In this document: in pieces, positions 40,717 to 48,450 of the stretch
Numbering within the stretch: position 1 is the first letter of the stretch
Layout of the letters: each line of letters opens with the position of its first letter
Notes under the pieces: model-generated
Seen by the model: only the letters and a program-made list of their open reading frames with translations
The model's database searches: none
What the model was told of the DNA's origin: nothing
Source: Candidatus Aenigmatarchaeota archaeon
GTDB lineage: Archaea; Aenigmatarchaeota; Aenigmatarchaeia; GW2011-AR5
Direction: 5' to 3'
Assembly: GCA_016198685.1 (NCBI GenBank)
Contig: JACQID010000007.1
Location: forward strand, 1 to 64,000
DNA length: 64,000 nt
Program-made: the position numbers and the translations under genes

Positions 40717-41340
40717 ATGCGAACAGTCTGGGACAGCATAGCCGAAGGATGGAATTCTTTCAGGTCGTTTCCGATAGAGGAAGCCAAAGCCTTTCTTCAG
40801 GATTGGAGAGGCGTTGTGCTTGACATAGGATGCGGGTCGGGAAGGAATTTTCTGAAAGGCATGACGTTCGTAGGACTGGACATCTCTTATAACATGCTTC
40901 TTCATGCGAAGAAGAATGCGGAAAAGAGAGGGGTAAGGGCATACTTGATACGTGCAGATGCTGCGGCATTGCCGTTAAAGCCGGCATTTGAAAGGATACT
41001 GCTGATTGCAGTATTGCATGCGCTAAGGGAGAGAAGGGCATGCGTTTCCGAGGTTCGCAGGCTTTTGGGCGCCCGGGGCAAAGCACTTGTTACGGTGTGG
41101 AACAAGGACCAGCCGCGCTTCAAGAAAGCGCCCAAGGAAAACGAAATACCATGGGAAAGCGATGGCAAGGAATACATGAGATATACATACCTTTTCACCA
41201 AACAAGAACTTGCCTCGTTCCTTCAGAAAAGCGGTTTCGAGGCCGAGATTGCTGAAAGCTCCAAAAAGGCTTTTAATGCCTTCTCCAAGAATATAGTGGC
41301 AGTGTTGAAGCGGGGGTCCCCTAGTGGCCAATGGGACTAG
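40717..41340 (+). CDS. Class I SAM methyltransferase (Trm9/ALKBH8-like), 3' end inside tRNA-Leu
   Basis: 207 residues. VVLDIGCGSGRNF (about 33-45) binds SAM, FVGLDISYNML and LIRADAAALPL continue the Rossmann fold, and VTVWNKDQPRF (about 123) resembles the segment of Trm9/ALKBH8 enzymes that methylate wobble uridine side chains in tRNA. The last ten codons, including the stop TAG (41338-41340), lie within the tRNA-Leu gene, which starts at 41310. The TAG is part of its anticodon stem. So gene end and tRNA 5' half share sequence, and the two cannot both be expressed from one processed transcript. Confidence 0.82.
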   Translation: MRTVWDSIAEGWNSFRSFPIEEAKAFLQDWRGVVLDIGCGSGRNFLKGMTFVGLDISYNMLLHAKKNAEKRGVRAYLIRADAAALPLKPAFERILLIAVLHALRERRACVSEVRRLLGARGKALVTVWNKDQPRFKKAPKENEIPWESDGKEYMRYTYLFTKQELASFLQKSGFEAEIAESSKKAFNAFSKNIVAVLKRGSPSGQWD

Positions 41341-41445
41341 GCTTAGGTGACTGTCCGGCCAATGGGACTAGGCTCAGATGACCGGAACTGGTCGAAGACA
41401 CCTAGTGGCTTAGTGCCTTCGCAGGTTCAAATCCTGCCCCCCGCA
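41310..41445 (+). tRNA. tRNA-Leu (TAG) with a 52-nt intron carrying a second anticodon region (CAG)
   Basis: Exons: acceptor GCGGGGG/CCCCCGC, D stem CCC/GGG, anticodon stem CTAGG/CCTAG with loop CTTAGGA (anticodon TAG), a type II variable arm (GGC/GCC stem), and T stem GCAGG/CCTGC. Default intron 41348-41399 at 37/38. The intron contains a copy of the D-loop/anticodon region: GGCCAATGGGACTAGGCT then CAG, so 41375-41377 is a Leu CAG anticodon in a CTCAGA loop. Skipping copy 1 through the GGCC/GGCC pairing (cut near 41331 and 41362) would give tRNA-Leu (CAG), though with A37 and a poorer second BHB. CCA is not encoded. Confidence 0.9.
41326..41384 (+). repeat. 31-bp tandem duplication inside the tRNA-Leu gene
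   Basis: Copies begin at 41326 and 41357. The first 18 bases (GGCCAATGGGACTAGGCT) are identical, and 25 of the first 28 match, with only transitions in between (T/C in the anticodon, G/A at 37, T/C). The copied block holds the D-loop end, D-stem 3' strand, anticodon-stem 5' strand and anticodon. It looks like a recent duplication within the gene. Confidence 0.9.
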
Positions 41446-41497
41446 TATTCTTATCTAAAATTTATCTCAATAAAAACCCCTTTATGATAATTATATC

Positions 41498-41920
41498 ATG
41501 CCAATACGGAAGGGCGTTGTCGGCGTAGTCTATCGCAAGGGCAAGAATGAGCCGGAGTTTCTCCTTTTGCACAGGCAGCAGGGCTGGAAAGGCTGGGAAT
41601 TCTCCAAGGGTGGAATTGAATCAGGCGAGGATGATGAAGAGGCTCTTGTGCGTGAAATACGCGAGGAAACAGGCATCGGGAAAGTCAAAGTCCGGGCCAG
41701 AATGGCTGCCGAGATATCTTACAAATATCCGGCATGGTACAAGAGCGGATATACCGGTACAAAACAGTCGGTTTTTCTTGTTGAAGCGCTTGAGGATAGC
41801 GTTTCTGTGAGCCAGGAGCATGATGATTACACATGGGTTGATTATAGGTCAGCGCTGAAGATGCTCAAGCATAAAGGGCAGAAAAAGGCACTGTCAGAAT
41901 CATTCCAGGCATTGCTCTAA
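41498..41920 (+). CDS. Nudix hydrolase
   Basis: 140 residues. The Nudix box is complete: GGIESGEDDEEALVREIREETGIG (about 38-61), with Glu residues placed to bind Mg. The N-terminal strand (VVGVVYRKG...FLLLHRQ) and the SKGG before the box suit nucleotide diphosphate hydrolysis (for example Ap4A or NDP-sugars). The exact substrate cannot be read from the sequence. It follows tRNA-Leu by 52 bp and has a promoter-like AT region. Confidence 0.9.
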   Translation: MPIRKGVVGVVYRKGKNEPEFLLLHRQQGWKGWEFSKGGIESGEDDEEALVREIREETGIGKVKVRARMAAEISYKYPAWYKSGYTGTKQSVFLVEALEDSVSVSQEHDDYTWVDYRSALKMLKHKGQKKALSESFQALL

Positions 41921-41964
41921 ACATTGAATTTAATGCGCAAATAGCCTTGGCTTAACAAAAGAGC

Positions 41965-42207
41965 TCAATTTTCGCTGCCGCCCATCAGGGATACGAATCC
42001 TACAGTCACAAGAAGCATGGAAAAGAAGAACATGGATATCGTGGAAGCTATCGCGCTTTCTACTGTGGGCTTGTCTGCCACGTCTTCAACGCTTTGGGCA
42101 AAAGCGTCCGATAATATTCCTGCGATAAAAGCAAGGATTGCGATTCCGCTTATGATGAATATCGCGCCAGCCACCTTGAGCTTATTGCCCATGCGGATAT
42201 ATGCCAT
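41965..42207 (-). CDS. Small two-helix membrane protein
   Basis: 80 residues with two membrane helices (about 12-31 and 55-74) separated by an acidic loop (QSVEDVADKPTVES). The topology suggests both termini inside. No family recognised. It follows lysS in the same direction, 21 bp after it, so it may be co-transcribed with that gene. Confidence 0.5.
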   Translation of the reverse strand: MAYIRMGNKLKVAGAIFIISGIAILAFIAGILSDAFAQSVEDVADKPTVESAIASTISMFFFSMLLVTVGFVSLMGGSEN

Positions 42208-42228
42208 CGGCTAATATTAAAATATTAT

Positions 42229-43860
42229 TTAGAGTTTTCCAAGGAGGTCTTTGACGCTTCGCCTGCCAAGCGCCATTATGAATGGCGCCAGTCTTGGTCC
42301 CTGGTTGCGGCTTATCAGAACAAGGTAAGCCGCCCTGAAGAAATCCTTGGGCTCAATACCGTGCTTTCTTGGGATCTCATAGAGTTTTTCGTATATTTTC
42401 TCTTCAGTGTTCGCCTGGTCCATGGAAGCTGCAAGCTCCTTCAGTGCGGCTTTCTCCTTCGTTGTGATCGACAAGTCTTTTGGCGGTTCTTCATTGACAC
42501 CTATCTTCGTTCCTTCAGGAGCGAAATTATCAAGCCAATGTGCCGCGAGCTCCAGTCTTCTTTTGATCTGCATCTCATCGTCAGCCGGCAAAGGCTCTTT
42601 GACATGGCCGGTCTCTTTGAGAATCTGCAGGGATCTTTCCCAGCTTCTGTCTGGAACAAGATTTGCTATCATCACGGCAAGATGATACGGAAGCCTAAAC
42701 GGCATCTTTTTCGGAACAGAAGCGAAAGAGCTTTCATACATCCGCGCCATATTTTCCTTGTCTTTTTCATCAGCCGCATCTTTGCCAAAATACACGCGTT
42801 CAGCCTTTTCAAAGTCCTCAACAAGAAGATGTATAGTTTTCAGGTCCAGGCTTCTCTGCTTCTTGCTCCTCTTGGTATAAAAATAAAGGAATACTTCAGG
42901 CTCGACTATCTGGAGCATCTCTTGGGTGATATATACATTGCCATAACGCGTAGACATCTTTTCGCCGTTAATCAGCAGAAATTCATATATGTGCGCTATC
43001 GGCGGCTCAATGCCAAATATCTCCTTGGATATGGCGACGCATCTCGGCCAGGAGCCTTCTGCGTGTTCCTTTCCGAAAGGCTCGAAAGTAGCATTCCATA
43101 TTGCCCATTGTGCAGGCCATTCAAAGCTCCAGGGCAATTTGCCGCCTCTGAACGTTGTCGTGCCTTTGAAACCGCATCCCTGTATTGTATACTTGCCAGC
43201 AAGATCGCGGCCTGTGCACACATAATCAACGGTCTTTTTTTCAAGGTCAAAAGAGACTGTCTTTCCCATTATCTTTCCGCAATTGGCGCATATCGCATCA
43301 AAGGGTATGTAATCTGATTCCTTGGACTCCTGGAATTTCCTTATTATTTTGCGGGAAGCCTCGAGTTTTTCAAGCGCCGTTCCAATGTACTTGTCGAATT
43401 GACCGGCTTCATACATATCTTCGGCAAAGTAGAATTCAGTGTCTTTCATGCCCAGTGCTCGAACGCCATTTTCCCAGAGCGTTGCAAAATGCTTTGACCA
43501 TGAATCGCAGCAACTGAAAGGGTCAGGGGTCCTTGAGTAAGGGATGCCAAGATATTTTTCCAATTCTTTTTTCGTATCTTCATCGACTATGTGCCATTTC
43601 CCGTCTAGCCTTGGGAGCTTTGACGGTATGTTCCTAAGCGGGTCCCGATCATCATGCGTAAAGACAAACCGGGACTGGTATCCTTTCTTCAAAACGGCCT
43701 TGTGCACCATATAGGCTTTGGCCGCATCAAAAAGATTGCCTATGTGCTTGCCTCCGGACGGTGAGGCGGCTCCTCGGCACGTCACGATGCGCCCTTCTTT
43801 CTTTGCTCTTGCGATAGCCTCCTCGGCAAGCTGGTCTGCCCAAAAAACATCCATAGGCAT
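42229..43860 (-). CDS. lysS: Lysyl-tRNA synthetase, class I
   Basis: 543 residues of the class I-type enzyme that is found mainly in archaea. HIGN (39-42, in SPSGGKHIGNL) is the HIGH motif and EKMSTRYGN (about 305) the KMSKS motif. A CxxC zinc pair (ICANCGK, about 192-199) is followed by a Cys in VCTG and another in GCGF. The C-terminal helix bundle (about 390-543) binds the anticodon. It charges tRNA-Lys. Start ATG at 43860 or 43854. No class II lysS is seen here. Confidence 0.96.
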   Translation of the reverse strand: MPMDVFWADQLAEEAIARAKKEGRIVTCRGAASPSGGKHIGNLFDAAKAYMVHKAVLKKGYQSRFVFTHDDRDPLRNIPSKLPRLDGKWHIVDEDTKKELEKYLGIPYSRTPDPFSCCDSWSKHFATLWENGVRALGMKDTEFYFAEDMYEAGQFDKYIGTALEKLEASRKIIRKFQESKESDYIPFDAICANCGKIMGKTVSFDLEKKTVDYVCTGRDLAGKYTIQGCGFKGTTTFRGGKLPWSFEWPAQWAIWNATFEPFGKEHAEGSWPRCVAISKEIFGIEPPIAHIYEFLLINGEKMSTRYGNVYITQEMLQIVEPEVFLYFYTKRSKKQRSLDLKTIHLLVEDFEKAERVYFGKDAADEKDKENMARMYESSFASVPKKMPFRLPYHLAVMIANLVPDRSWERSLQILKETGHVKEPLPADDEMQIKRRLELAAHWLDNFAPEGTKIGVNEEPPKDLSITTKEKAALKELAASMDQANTEEKIYEKLYEIPRKHGIEPKDFFRAAYLVLISRNQGPRLAPFIMALGRRSVKDLLGKL

Positions 43861-44006
43861 AATTACGCAAGGTGAACGATTAAAGGCTTATCGGGATGCT
43901 TGAATCAAATCCTCTGCAGGAGTATGCTCAAAGACATTAATATTTGAACGGCCCAATATGTTTACTATCCCGACGGACACAATGTTTTGAATATAATCTC
44001 CTTCGG

Positions 44007-44014
44007 TATAAATA
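44007..44014 (+). promoter_or_regulatory. TATA box of the pilin operon
   Basis: TATAAATA lies about 26 bp upstream of the ATG at 44037, at the first gene of the four-gene pilin operon. Confidence 0.6.
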
Positions 44015-44036
44015 GAAGGACAGGGAATGTTATTCC

Positions 44037-45374
44037 ATGAAAGGCGCCGATCCGCTTATAGTTTCTATAATGCTTATCGGCATCACAGTTGTTGCGGCAG
44101 GGATAATCTCAGGCTGGTCGAGTAACTTCTACCAGACCCAGGGACAGGAACTGAAGAATCAGACTGAAAGCAAGCTCTCCTGTCAGCTTGCTTCGTTTTA
44201 CGTCAGAAATATCTCAATATCATGCAACAACAACTGCTTTACAGGCTCGCCTTACAGAGTGAACGCGAGCATAGAAAACACCGGCGACAGGCAGGTCGAC
44301 TTGTCGAGGCTTGCAATAACGCTTTCAAACGGCATTACGCATATAATATACGGCAACAAAACTACCCTATCCTCAGGCATTACAGACAACAAAGCTTTCA
44401 ACAGCATTCTTATTTCAGGCAGCCCCAAGATGCCGATACAGTCCATGGACTCCATGGGCGCATATTCCAACGATACAAATACAGTCGCATTATGGCACTT
44501 CGACCAGGCCACTGCGAGCAGCACTCTTGACAATTCCCGGGGCAACAACCTCACATGCTACGGAATGGGAACTAACTGCAGTTTCACGCCTTCGGGCAAA
44601 TACGGCGGGGCTCTCACGTTCAACGGCTCGGACCAGTATCTGAACGCTTCGGATTCAGTGAGCCTGAATATGACAAACCAGGTCACTGTGGAAGCATGGG
44701 TCTACGCCAATTCAACAACCGGCGGCAATGCAGGCATAGTGGCCAAGGGAACAGCGACTTCATGGCCTTATGCCATCATTTACGATACGAATGCGAACAT
44801 AAACTGCATAATTGACGGGTCCACGAATGCCGTGAGTTTTTCCATGCTTGCCGGATCTTGGCATCATGTCGCGCTTTCGTACAACGGCACCGACATGTTC
44901 TGTTACATGGATGGCATACTGAAGGGAAGCAAAAAAATAAACTCAGCAATAAATCAAACAGCGTCCAATGTGATGATAGGCAGGGCTTCAGTTTACTTCA
45001 ATGGAACAATAGATGAAGTGCGCATTTCTAATTTCAGCCGAAATTTCAACACGACACTCACGATAAACGTGACGCACCCTGGGATAAAATTCGTGAGGCT
45101 TTTCAATTCATCGGGATTGGTTAGCCAGTCAACGAACCAAAACGGGGTTTCTGTTTACAACACGCAATATGAGAATCTCAAGACGTACAATAATTTCAGG
45201 GTGGAAGTTGAGGATACCTCAGGATTTGTGATAAGCAAATGGTATCCTTACGATGCCGGAGGAGCCTGCGTTCCGGTGTCAAATATCAACAGGATACGGT
45301 TTGCCGCGGATAATTGCCCATCTGTGACTGATGCCTATTTTGGAAGTGACGTATACTATGAAAACTGCGCATGA
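44037..45374 (+). CDS. Pilin-like protein with a LamG (concanavalin-like) domain
   Basis: 445 residues. The N-terminus MKGADPLIVSIMLIGITVVAAGII is a type IV pilin-like signal (short leader, then an assembly helix). A LamG-type beta-sandwich lies at about 150-345: ALWHFDQ, GKYGGALTFNGSDQYL, TVEAWVY, SWHHVALSYNGTDMFCYMDG, FNGTIDEVRISNFSR. LamG domains bind sugars or proteins. It is the first gene of an operon of four such proteins, suggesting a tip or adhesin pilin. A shorter LamG remnant lies at 8900-9122. Confidence 0.88.
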   Translation: MKGADPLIVSIMLIGITVVAAGIISGWSSNFYQTQGQELKNQTESKLSCQLASFYVRNISISCNNNCFTGSPYRVNASIENTGDRQVDLSRLAITLSNGITHIIYGNKTTLSSGITDNKAFNSILISGSPKMPIQSMDSMGAYSNDTNTVALWHFDQATASSTLDNSRGNNLTCYGMGTNCSFTPSGKYGGALTFNGSDQYLNASDSVSLNMTNQVTVEAWVYANSTTGGNAGIVAKGTATSWPYAIIYDTNANINCIIDGSTNAVSFSMLAGSWHHVALSYNGTDMFCYMDGILKGSKKINSAINQTASNVMIGRASVYFNGTIDEVRISNFSRNFNTTLTINVTHPGIKFVRLFNSSGLVSQSTNQNGVSVYNTQYENLKTYNNFRVEVEDTSGFVISKWYPYDAGGACVPVSNINRIRFAADNCPSVTDAYFGSDVYYENCA

Positions 45375-45378
45375 TGAA

Positions 45379-45825
45379 ATGAAGGGCGTATCGCCGCTTC
45401 TGGCGAGCATATTTCTCGTCCTTATTGCAGTAACTGCGGTGCCGATATTCTCAGGCTGGTTCATGAATAATTTAATGTCGACAGCGGACACTTCCGGCAA
45501 CAGGACAGAGCAGGCGATAAAATGCAATGTTGCAGGCCTTGCTATTGAAGATTTCTATCTCGATTTCTCTGCAAGCAGGGCAAGGCTGAATGTCAGGAAT
45601 TCAGGTCAGACGCCGGACCAGATAGTATCTGCGAAAGTTTATTCATTCAACGGGTCGGAAGCCGCGAACCTGACCATATTTCCAATTAACATAAGCGCCG
45701 GCGAGTTCAAGTATGTTACTTTTAACACAGAAGGCGCATTGGCATCCTGCTCCAATTTCAGTTATGCCATAGTGTCAGGAAGATGCAAGACCGCAACATT
45801 CGAGGGCCTGCCGCGAGGCTGCTGA
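45379..45825 (+). CDS. Archaeal type IV pilin-like protein
   Basis: 148 residues from MKGVSPLLASIFLVLIAVTAV (ATG at 45379), five bases after the previous stop; an ATG at 45358 would add an odd leader. The hydrophobic helix ends at about residue 27 (GWFMNN). The exported part has the order IEDFYLDFSASRARLNVRNSG ... ISAGEFKYVTFNT ... SCSNFSYAIVSGRCKTA shared by its two downstream relatives. Cys pairs probably bond. Confidence 0.86.
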   Translation: MKGVSPLLASIFLVLIAVTAVPIFSGWFMNNLMSTADTSGNRTEQAIKCNVAGLAIEDFYLDFSASRARLNVRNSGQTPDQIVSAKVYSFNGSEAANLTIFPINISAGEFKYVTFNTEGALASCSNFSYAIVSGRCKTATFEGLPRGC

Positions 45826-45920
45826 TTGCCAATATTCTATGATAGGCGCTGCATCTTCGCGAAAATTACGCCTCTGGGCATATTTATATAGCGGCAAAGA
45901 AATATATCTGCTGATACTAA

Positions 45921-46358
45921 ATGAAAGGATTATCGCCGCTTATCGCGTCAGTTCTTCTCATAGCCATTGCATTTAGCGTTTCTTCCATACTCGGACCATG
46001 GGCACTTGAGGTCGTGCGCTCTGACACGGATGCTATAGACAATAACTCGAAGTCCGTTACAGAGTGCTTTCCTGTCCTTATCCAGAACGTTTATACCGAT
46101 TTTACCGGAAATAAGGTCCGCATGTATGTCATGGGCAAGGGGCCTAACACCATAACAAGCGCTTCTGTGCTTAATTCTTATGGAGTTGCCATCCCCCTTT
46201 CCGATTCTTCAGTTTTGCCTATGAAAATTAGCCAGGGTGAAAGGAAATTAATTGAGTTCAACACAACAGCTAATCTTACGGCCTGCACGAATTTCAGTAA
46301 AGCCATAGTGACAACAGGCTGCGTTTCAGACCAAAAGACCAAGCCTGACAATTGCTGA
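45921..46358 (+). CDS. Archaeal type IV pilin-like protein
   Basis: 145 residues beginning MKGLSPLIASVLLIAIAFSVSSIL. The exported part has the same core as its neighbours: ECFPVLIQNVYTDFTGNKVRMYVMGKG, then MKISQGERKLIEFNTTANLTACTNFSKAIVTTGC. Conserved cysteines are in the same places. A gap of 95 bp before it may carry a separate promoter within the cluster. Confidence 0.86.
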   Translation: MKGLSPLIASVLLIAIAFSVSSILGPWALEVVRSDTDAIDNNSKSVTECFPVLIQNVYTDFTGNKVRMYVMGKGPNTITSASVLNSYGVAIPLSDSSVLPMKISQGERKLIEFNTTANLTACTNFSKAIVTTGCVSDQKTKPDNC

Positions 46359-46360
46359 TC

Positions 46361-46822
46361 ATGATGAAAAAAACAAAAGGAATATCGCCGCTCATAGCAT
46401 CCGTACTGCTGATAGCAATAGTGATAGTTGTGGGCACGTTAACTCTGGATTGGGCTACGGCTATACACTCCAATCTTGGCAGCAGTGTAAAAAATAAAAC
46501 CAGCGAATGCACTACAGCTGCAGTTGTCATAGACCGCGTATATTTAGACCTGAACGGCTCTGTCGGAAGGATAGTTGCCAGAAACTCGGGCTTTGATGAC
46601 GATTCGATAACAGGCGCGTCGGTTGTGACAATGAAGGGACAGACAAGCAGCAACCTTACGGCCTTCCCGGTTGCCATGGCGCGCGGCACGCAGACTACTC
46701 TCACGGTAAACATAAGCGGAATAATAACAAGCTGCACGAATTTCAGCCGGGCTTATGTGACGACATCCTGTGGCGTTTCAGCTGAATATGGCGTTGGCGA
46801 ATCGCCTACGTGCACAAACTGA
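46361..46822 (+). CDS. Archaeal type IV pilin-like protein
   Basis: 153 residues from MMKKTKGISPLIASVLLIAIVIVV (ATG at 46361; a TTG three codons upstream is less likely). Two bases separate it from the previous stop. The shared core is RVYLDLNGSVGRIVARNSG, then ARGTQTTLTVNISGIITSCTNFSRAYVTTSC. Last gene of the pilin operon. No prepilin peptidase or assembly ATPase is in the window. Confidence 0.86.
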   Translation: MMKKTKGISPLIASVLLIAIVIVVGTLTLDWATAIHSNLGSSVKNKTSECTTAAVVIDRVYLDLNGSVGRIVARNSGFDDDSITGASVVTMKGQTSSNLTAFPVAMARGTQTTLTVNISGIITSCTNFSRAYVTTSCGVSAEYGVGESPTCTN

Positions 46823-46878
46823 TACTATCCTCAAAATAATGCACGTGAGATTAGCTCAAGCTAGATCTTTTTATATTT

Positions 46879-46980
46879 ATTTGCCTTACTTCTTTGCCGC
46901 TTTGTTTGGTATTTCTCCAACGATGGCCGATGAAGTCATGGTAGAGCAAAAATTTGCCTTACTCCTTTGCAGCTTTCTTC
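46879..46980. repeat. Diverged duplication of the malic enzyme 3' end
   Basis: The end of the malic enzyme gene (46952-46980, on the minus strand coding KKAAKE and stop) is repeated 73 bp downstream of it at 46879-46907, where ATTTGCCTTACT is identical and about 80% matches after that. The copy ends with NKAAKK and TAA in the same frame. It resembles the similar copy after the acyl-CoA synthetase subunit at 60793-60860. Confidence 0.5.
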
Positions 46981-48128
46981 ACTGCTTCGGCCACGGACAA
47001 AGGAACATTCTTGTCAAAGGGATCGGGAATTATCATTTCCGGCGTAGGATTCTTTACGCAAGATGCAAGCGCACGAGCGGCATAAACCTTCATTTTTTCC
47101 GTTATGCGCGCGGCGCGTGCGTCAAGTGCGCCTCTGAAAACGCCCGGGAATGCAAGAACGTTGTTTATCTGGTTAGGGAAGTCGCTTCTTCCTGTCCCTA
47201 TTATGAAAGCGCCTCCTGCTTTGGCTTCGTCGGGCAGTATTTCCGGTACCGGATTTGCCATGGCGAATATGACGGACTTTGGCGCCATGGTTTTTACCAT
47301 TTCTTTGGTTACAAGATTGCCTTTGGAGAGGCCGATAAAAACATCGGCCCCCTTGAGAGCATCAGCGAGCGTACCCTCAATATTTTCTGGATTCGTTATA
47401 TCTGCCATCATCTTCTTGACGCCGTCAATGCCCTTGCGCTTCTTGCTTATCGGACCTTTGCTGTCGCAAACTATGACTTCCTTTGCAGCCGTGCATATTT
47501 TCTTGTCAACGTCAACGCACATGAGAAGCTTTGCAACCGCCATCCCTGCGGCGCCTGCGCCAGATATGACTATTTTCATGCTTTCAAGCGGCTTGCTTGT
47601 AACTTTTGATGCATTGATCAGCCCTGCAAGTATCACTATTGCTGTTCCATGCTGGTCATCGTGGAAGACAGGTATTCCAATATCCTGGAGCCGCTCTTCA
47701 ATCTCAAAGCAGCGCGGAGCAGATATGTCTTCAAGGTTAATGCCGCCGAATGCCGGGGCTATGGCTTTGACTATGCTTATTATCTCGTCTGCATCTTTCG
47801 TGTTCAGGCATATGGGGAATCCATCAACGCCGCCGAACTGCTTGAAAAGTATAGCCTTGCCTTCCATGACAGGCATTGCAGCTTCAGGACCTATATCGCC
47901 CAATCCCAGAACGGCAGTTCCGTCAGTCACGACAGCCACAGAGTTGGATTTCATGGTATAAATATAAGCATTATCCTTGTTGGCTGCGATCTCCTTGCAC
48001 ACTTCAGCGACGCCGGGCGTATAAGCGAGGGAGAGTTCCTTTCGATCCTTTACCGAAACTTTTGACTTGATCTCTACTTTTCCGTTATTCTTGCGGTGGA
48101 GTTCCAAGGCTTCTTCTCTAAGTCCCAT
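46959..48128 (-). CDS. NAD(P)-dependent malic enzyme
   Basis: 389 residues. It oxidatively decarboxylates malate to pyruvate. YTPGVAEVCKEI (about 36-47) is the N-terminal signature, GDIGPEAAMPVMEGKAILFKQFGG (about 77-100) surrounds the metal site, and FHDDQHGTA follows. GAGAAGMAVAKLL (about 191-203) binds NAD(P), with a C-terminal PVPEILPDEA. Short form without a PTA domain. The glutaredoxin-like gene starts just upstream in the same direction (four bases between), making a likely two-gene unit. Confidence 0.94.
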   Translation of the reverse strand: MGLREEALELHRKNNGKVEIKSKVSVKDRKELSLAYTPGVAEVCKEIAANKDNAYIYTMKSNSVAVVTDGTAVLGLGDIGPEAAMPVMEGKAILFKQFGGVDGFPICLNTKDADEIISIVKAIAPAFGGINLEDISAPRCFEIEERLQDIGIPVFHDDQHGTAIVILAGLINASKVTSKPLESMKIVISGAGAAGMAVAKLLMCVDVDKKICTAAKEVIVCDSKGPISKKRKGIDGVKKMMADITNPENIEGTLADALKGADVFIGLSKGNLVTKEMVKTMAPKSVIFAMANPVPEILPDEAKAGGAFIIGTGRSDFPNQINNVLAFPGVFRGALDARAARITEKMKVYAARALASCVKNPTPEMIIPDPFDKNVPLSVAEAVKKAAKE

Positions 48129-48132
48129 CTTA

Positions 48133-48369
48133 TCATTCCTCTATGTCAAGCGCTTCAGCGAGCGCCGGCTTGTCAAATCCAACTATTATTTCTCCGTCAA
48201 CATCTATCACAGGCACTCCTCTTTGGCCGGACTTCTTGACCATCGTGTCCATGGCGGCAAGATCTTCCCTGACATTAATTTCACGGTATTTCACGCCGTT
48301 CTCGTCAAAGAAGGCCTTTGCTTCCTTGCAGAAATGGCAAGTGGGGGTTGTGTATATCAGAACATCCAT
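48133..48369 (-). CDS. Glutaredoxin-like protein
   Basis: 78 residues with the thioredoxin fold. CHFC (residues 12-15) is the redox motif, followed by a typical helix, a cis-Pro loop (GVPVIDVDG) and GFDKPALAEALD at the end. It reduces disulfides of target proteins in the cytosol. Co-directional with the malic enzyme. A second protein with the same CHFC motif lies at 63359. Confidence 0.88.
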   Translation of the reverse strand: MDVLIYTTPTCHFCKEAKAFFDENGVKYREINVREDLAAMDTMVKKSGQRGVPVIDVDGEIIVGFDKPALAEALDIEE

Positions 48370-48450
48370 CGTATCACCTCATATCGTTATGAAAAATAAA
48401 GATTTATAATAAGCGCCTTAGGCAAACTTTATCTGTATGCGTAACAATTG

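Noticed and set aside
42361..43317. Long rightward frame (318 codons) opposite lysS
   Set aside because: LysRS motifs are unmistakable on the other strand; the long frame comes from its codon bias.
47104..47961. Long rightward frame opposite the malic enzyme
   Set aside because: All malic enzyme signatures are on the minus strand; the plus frame has no domain.
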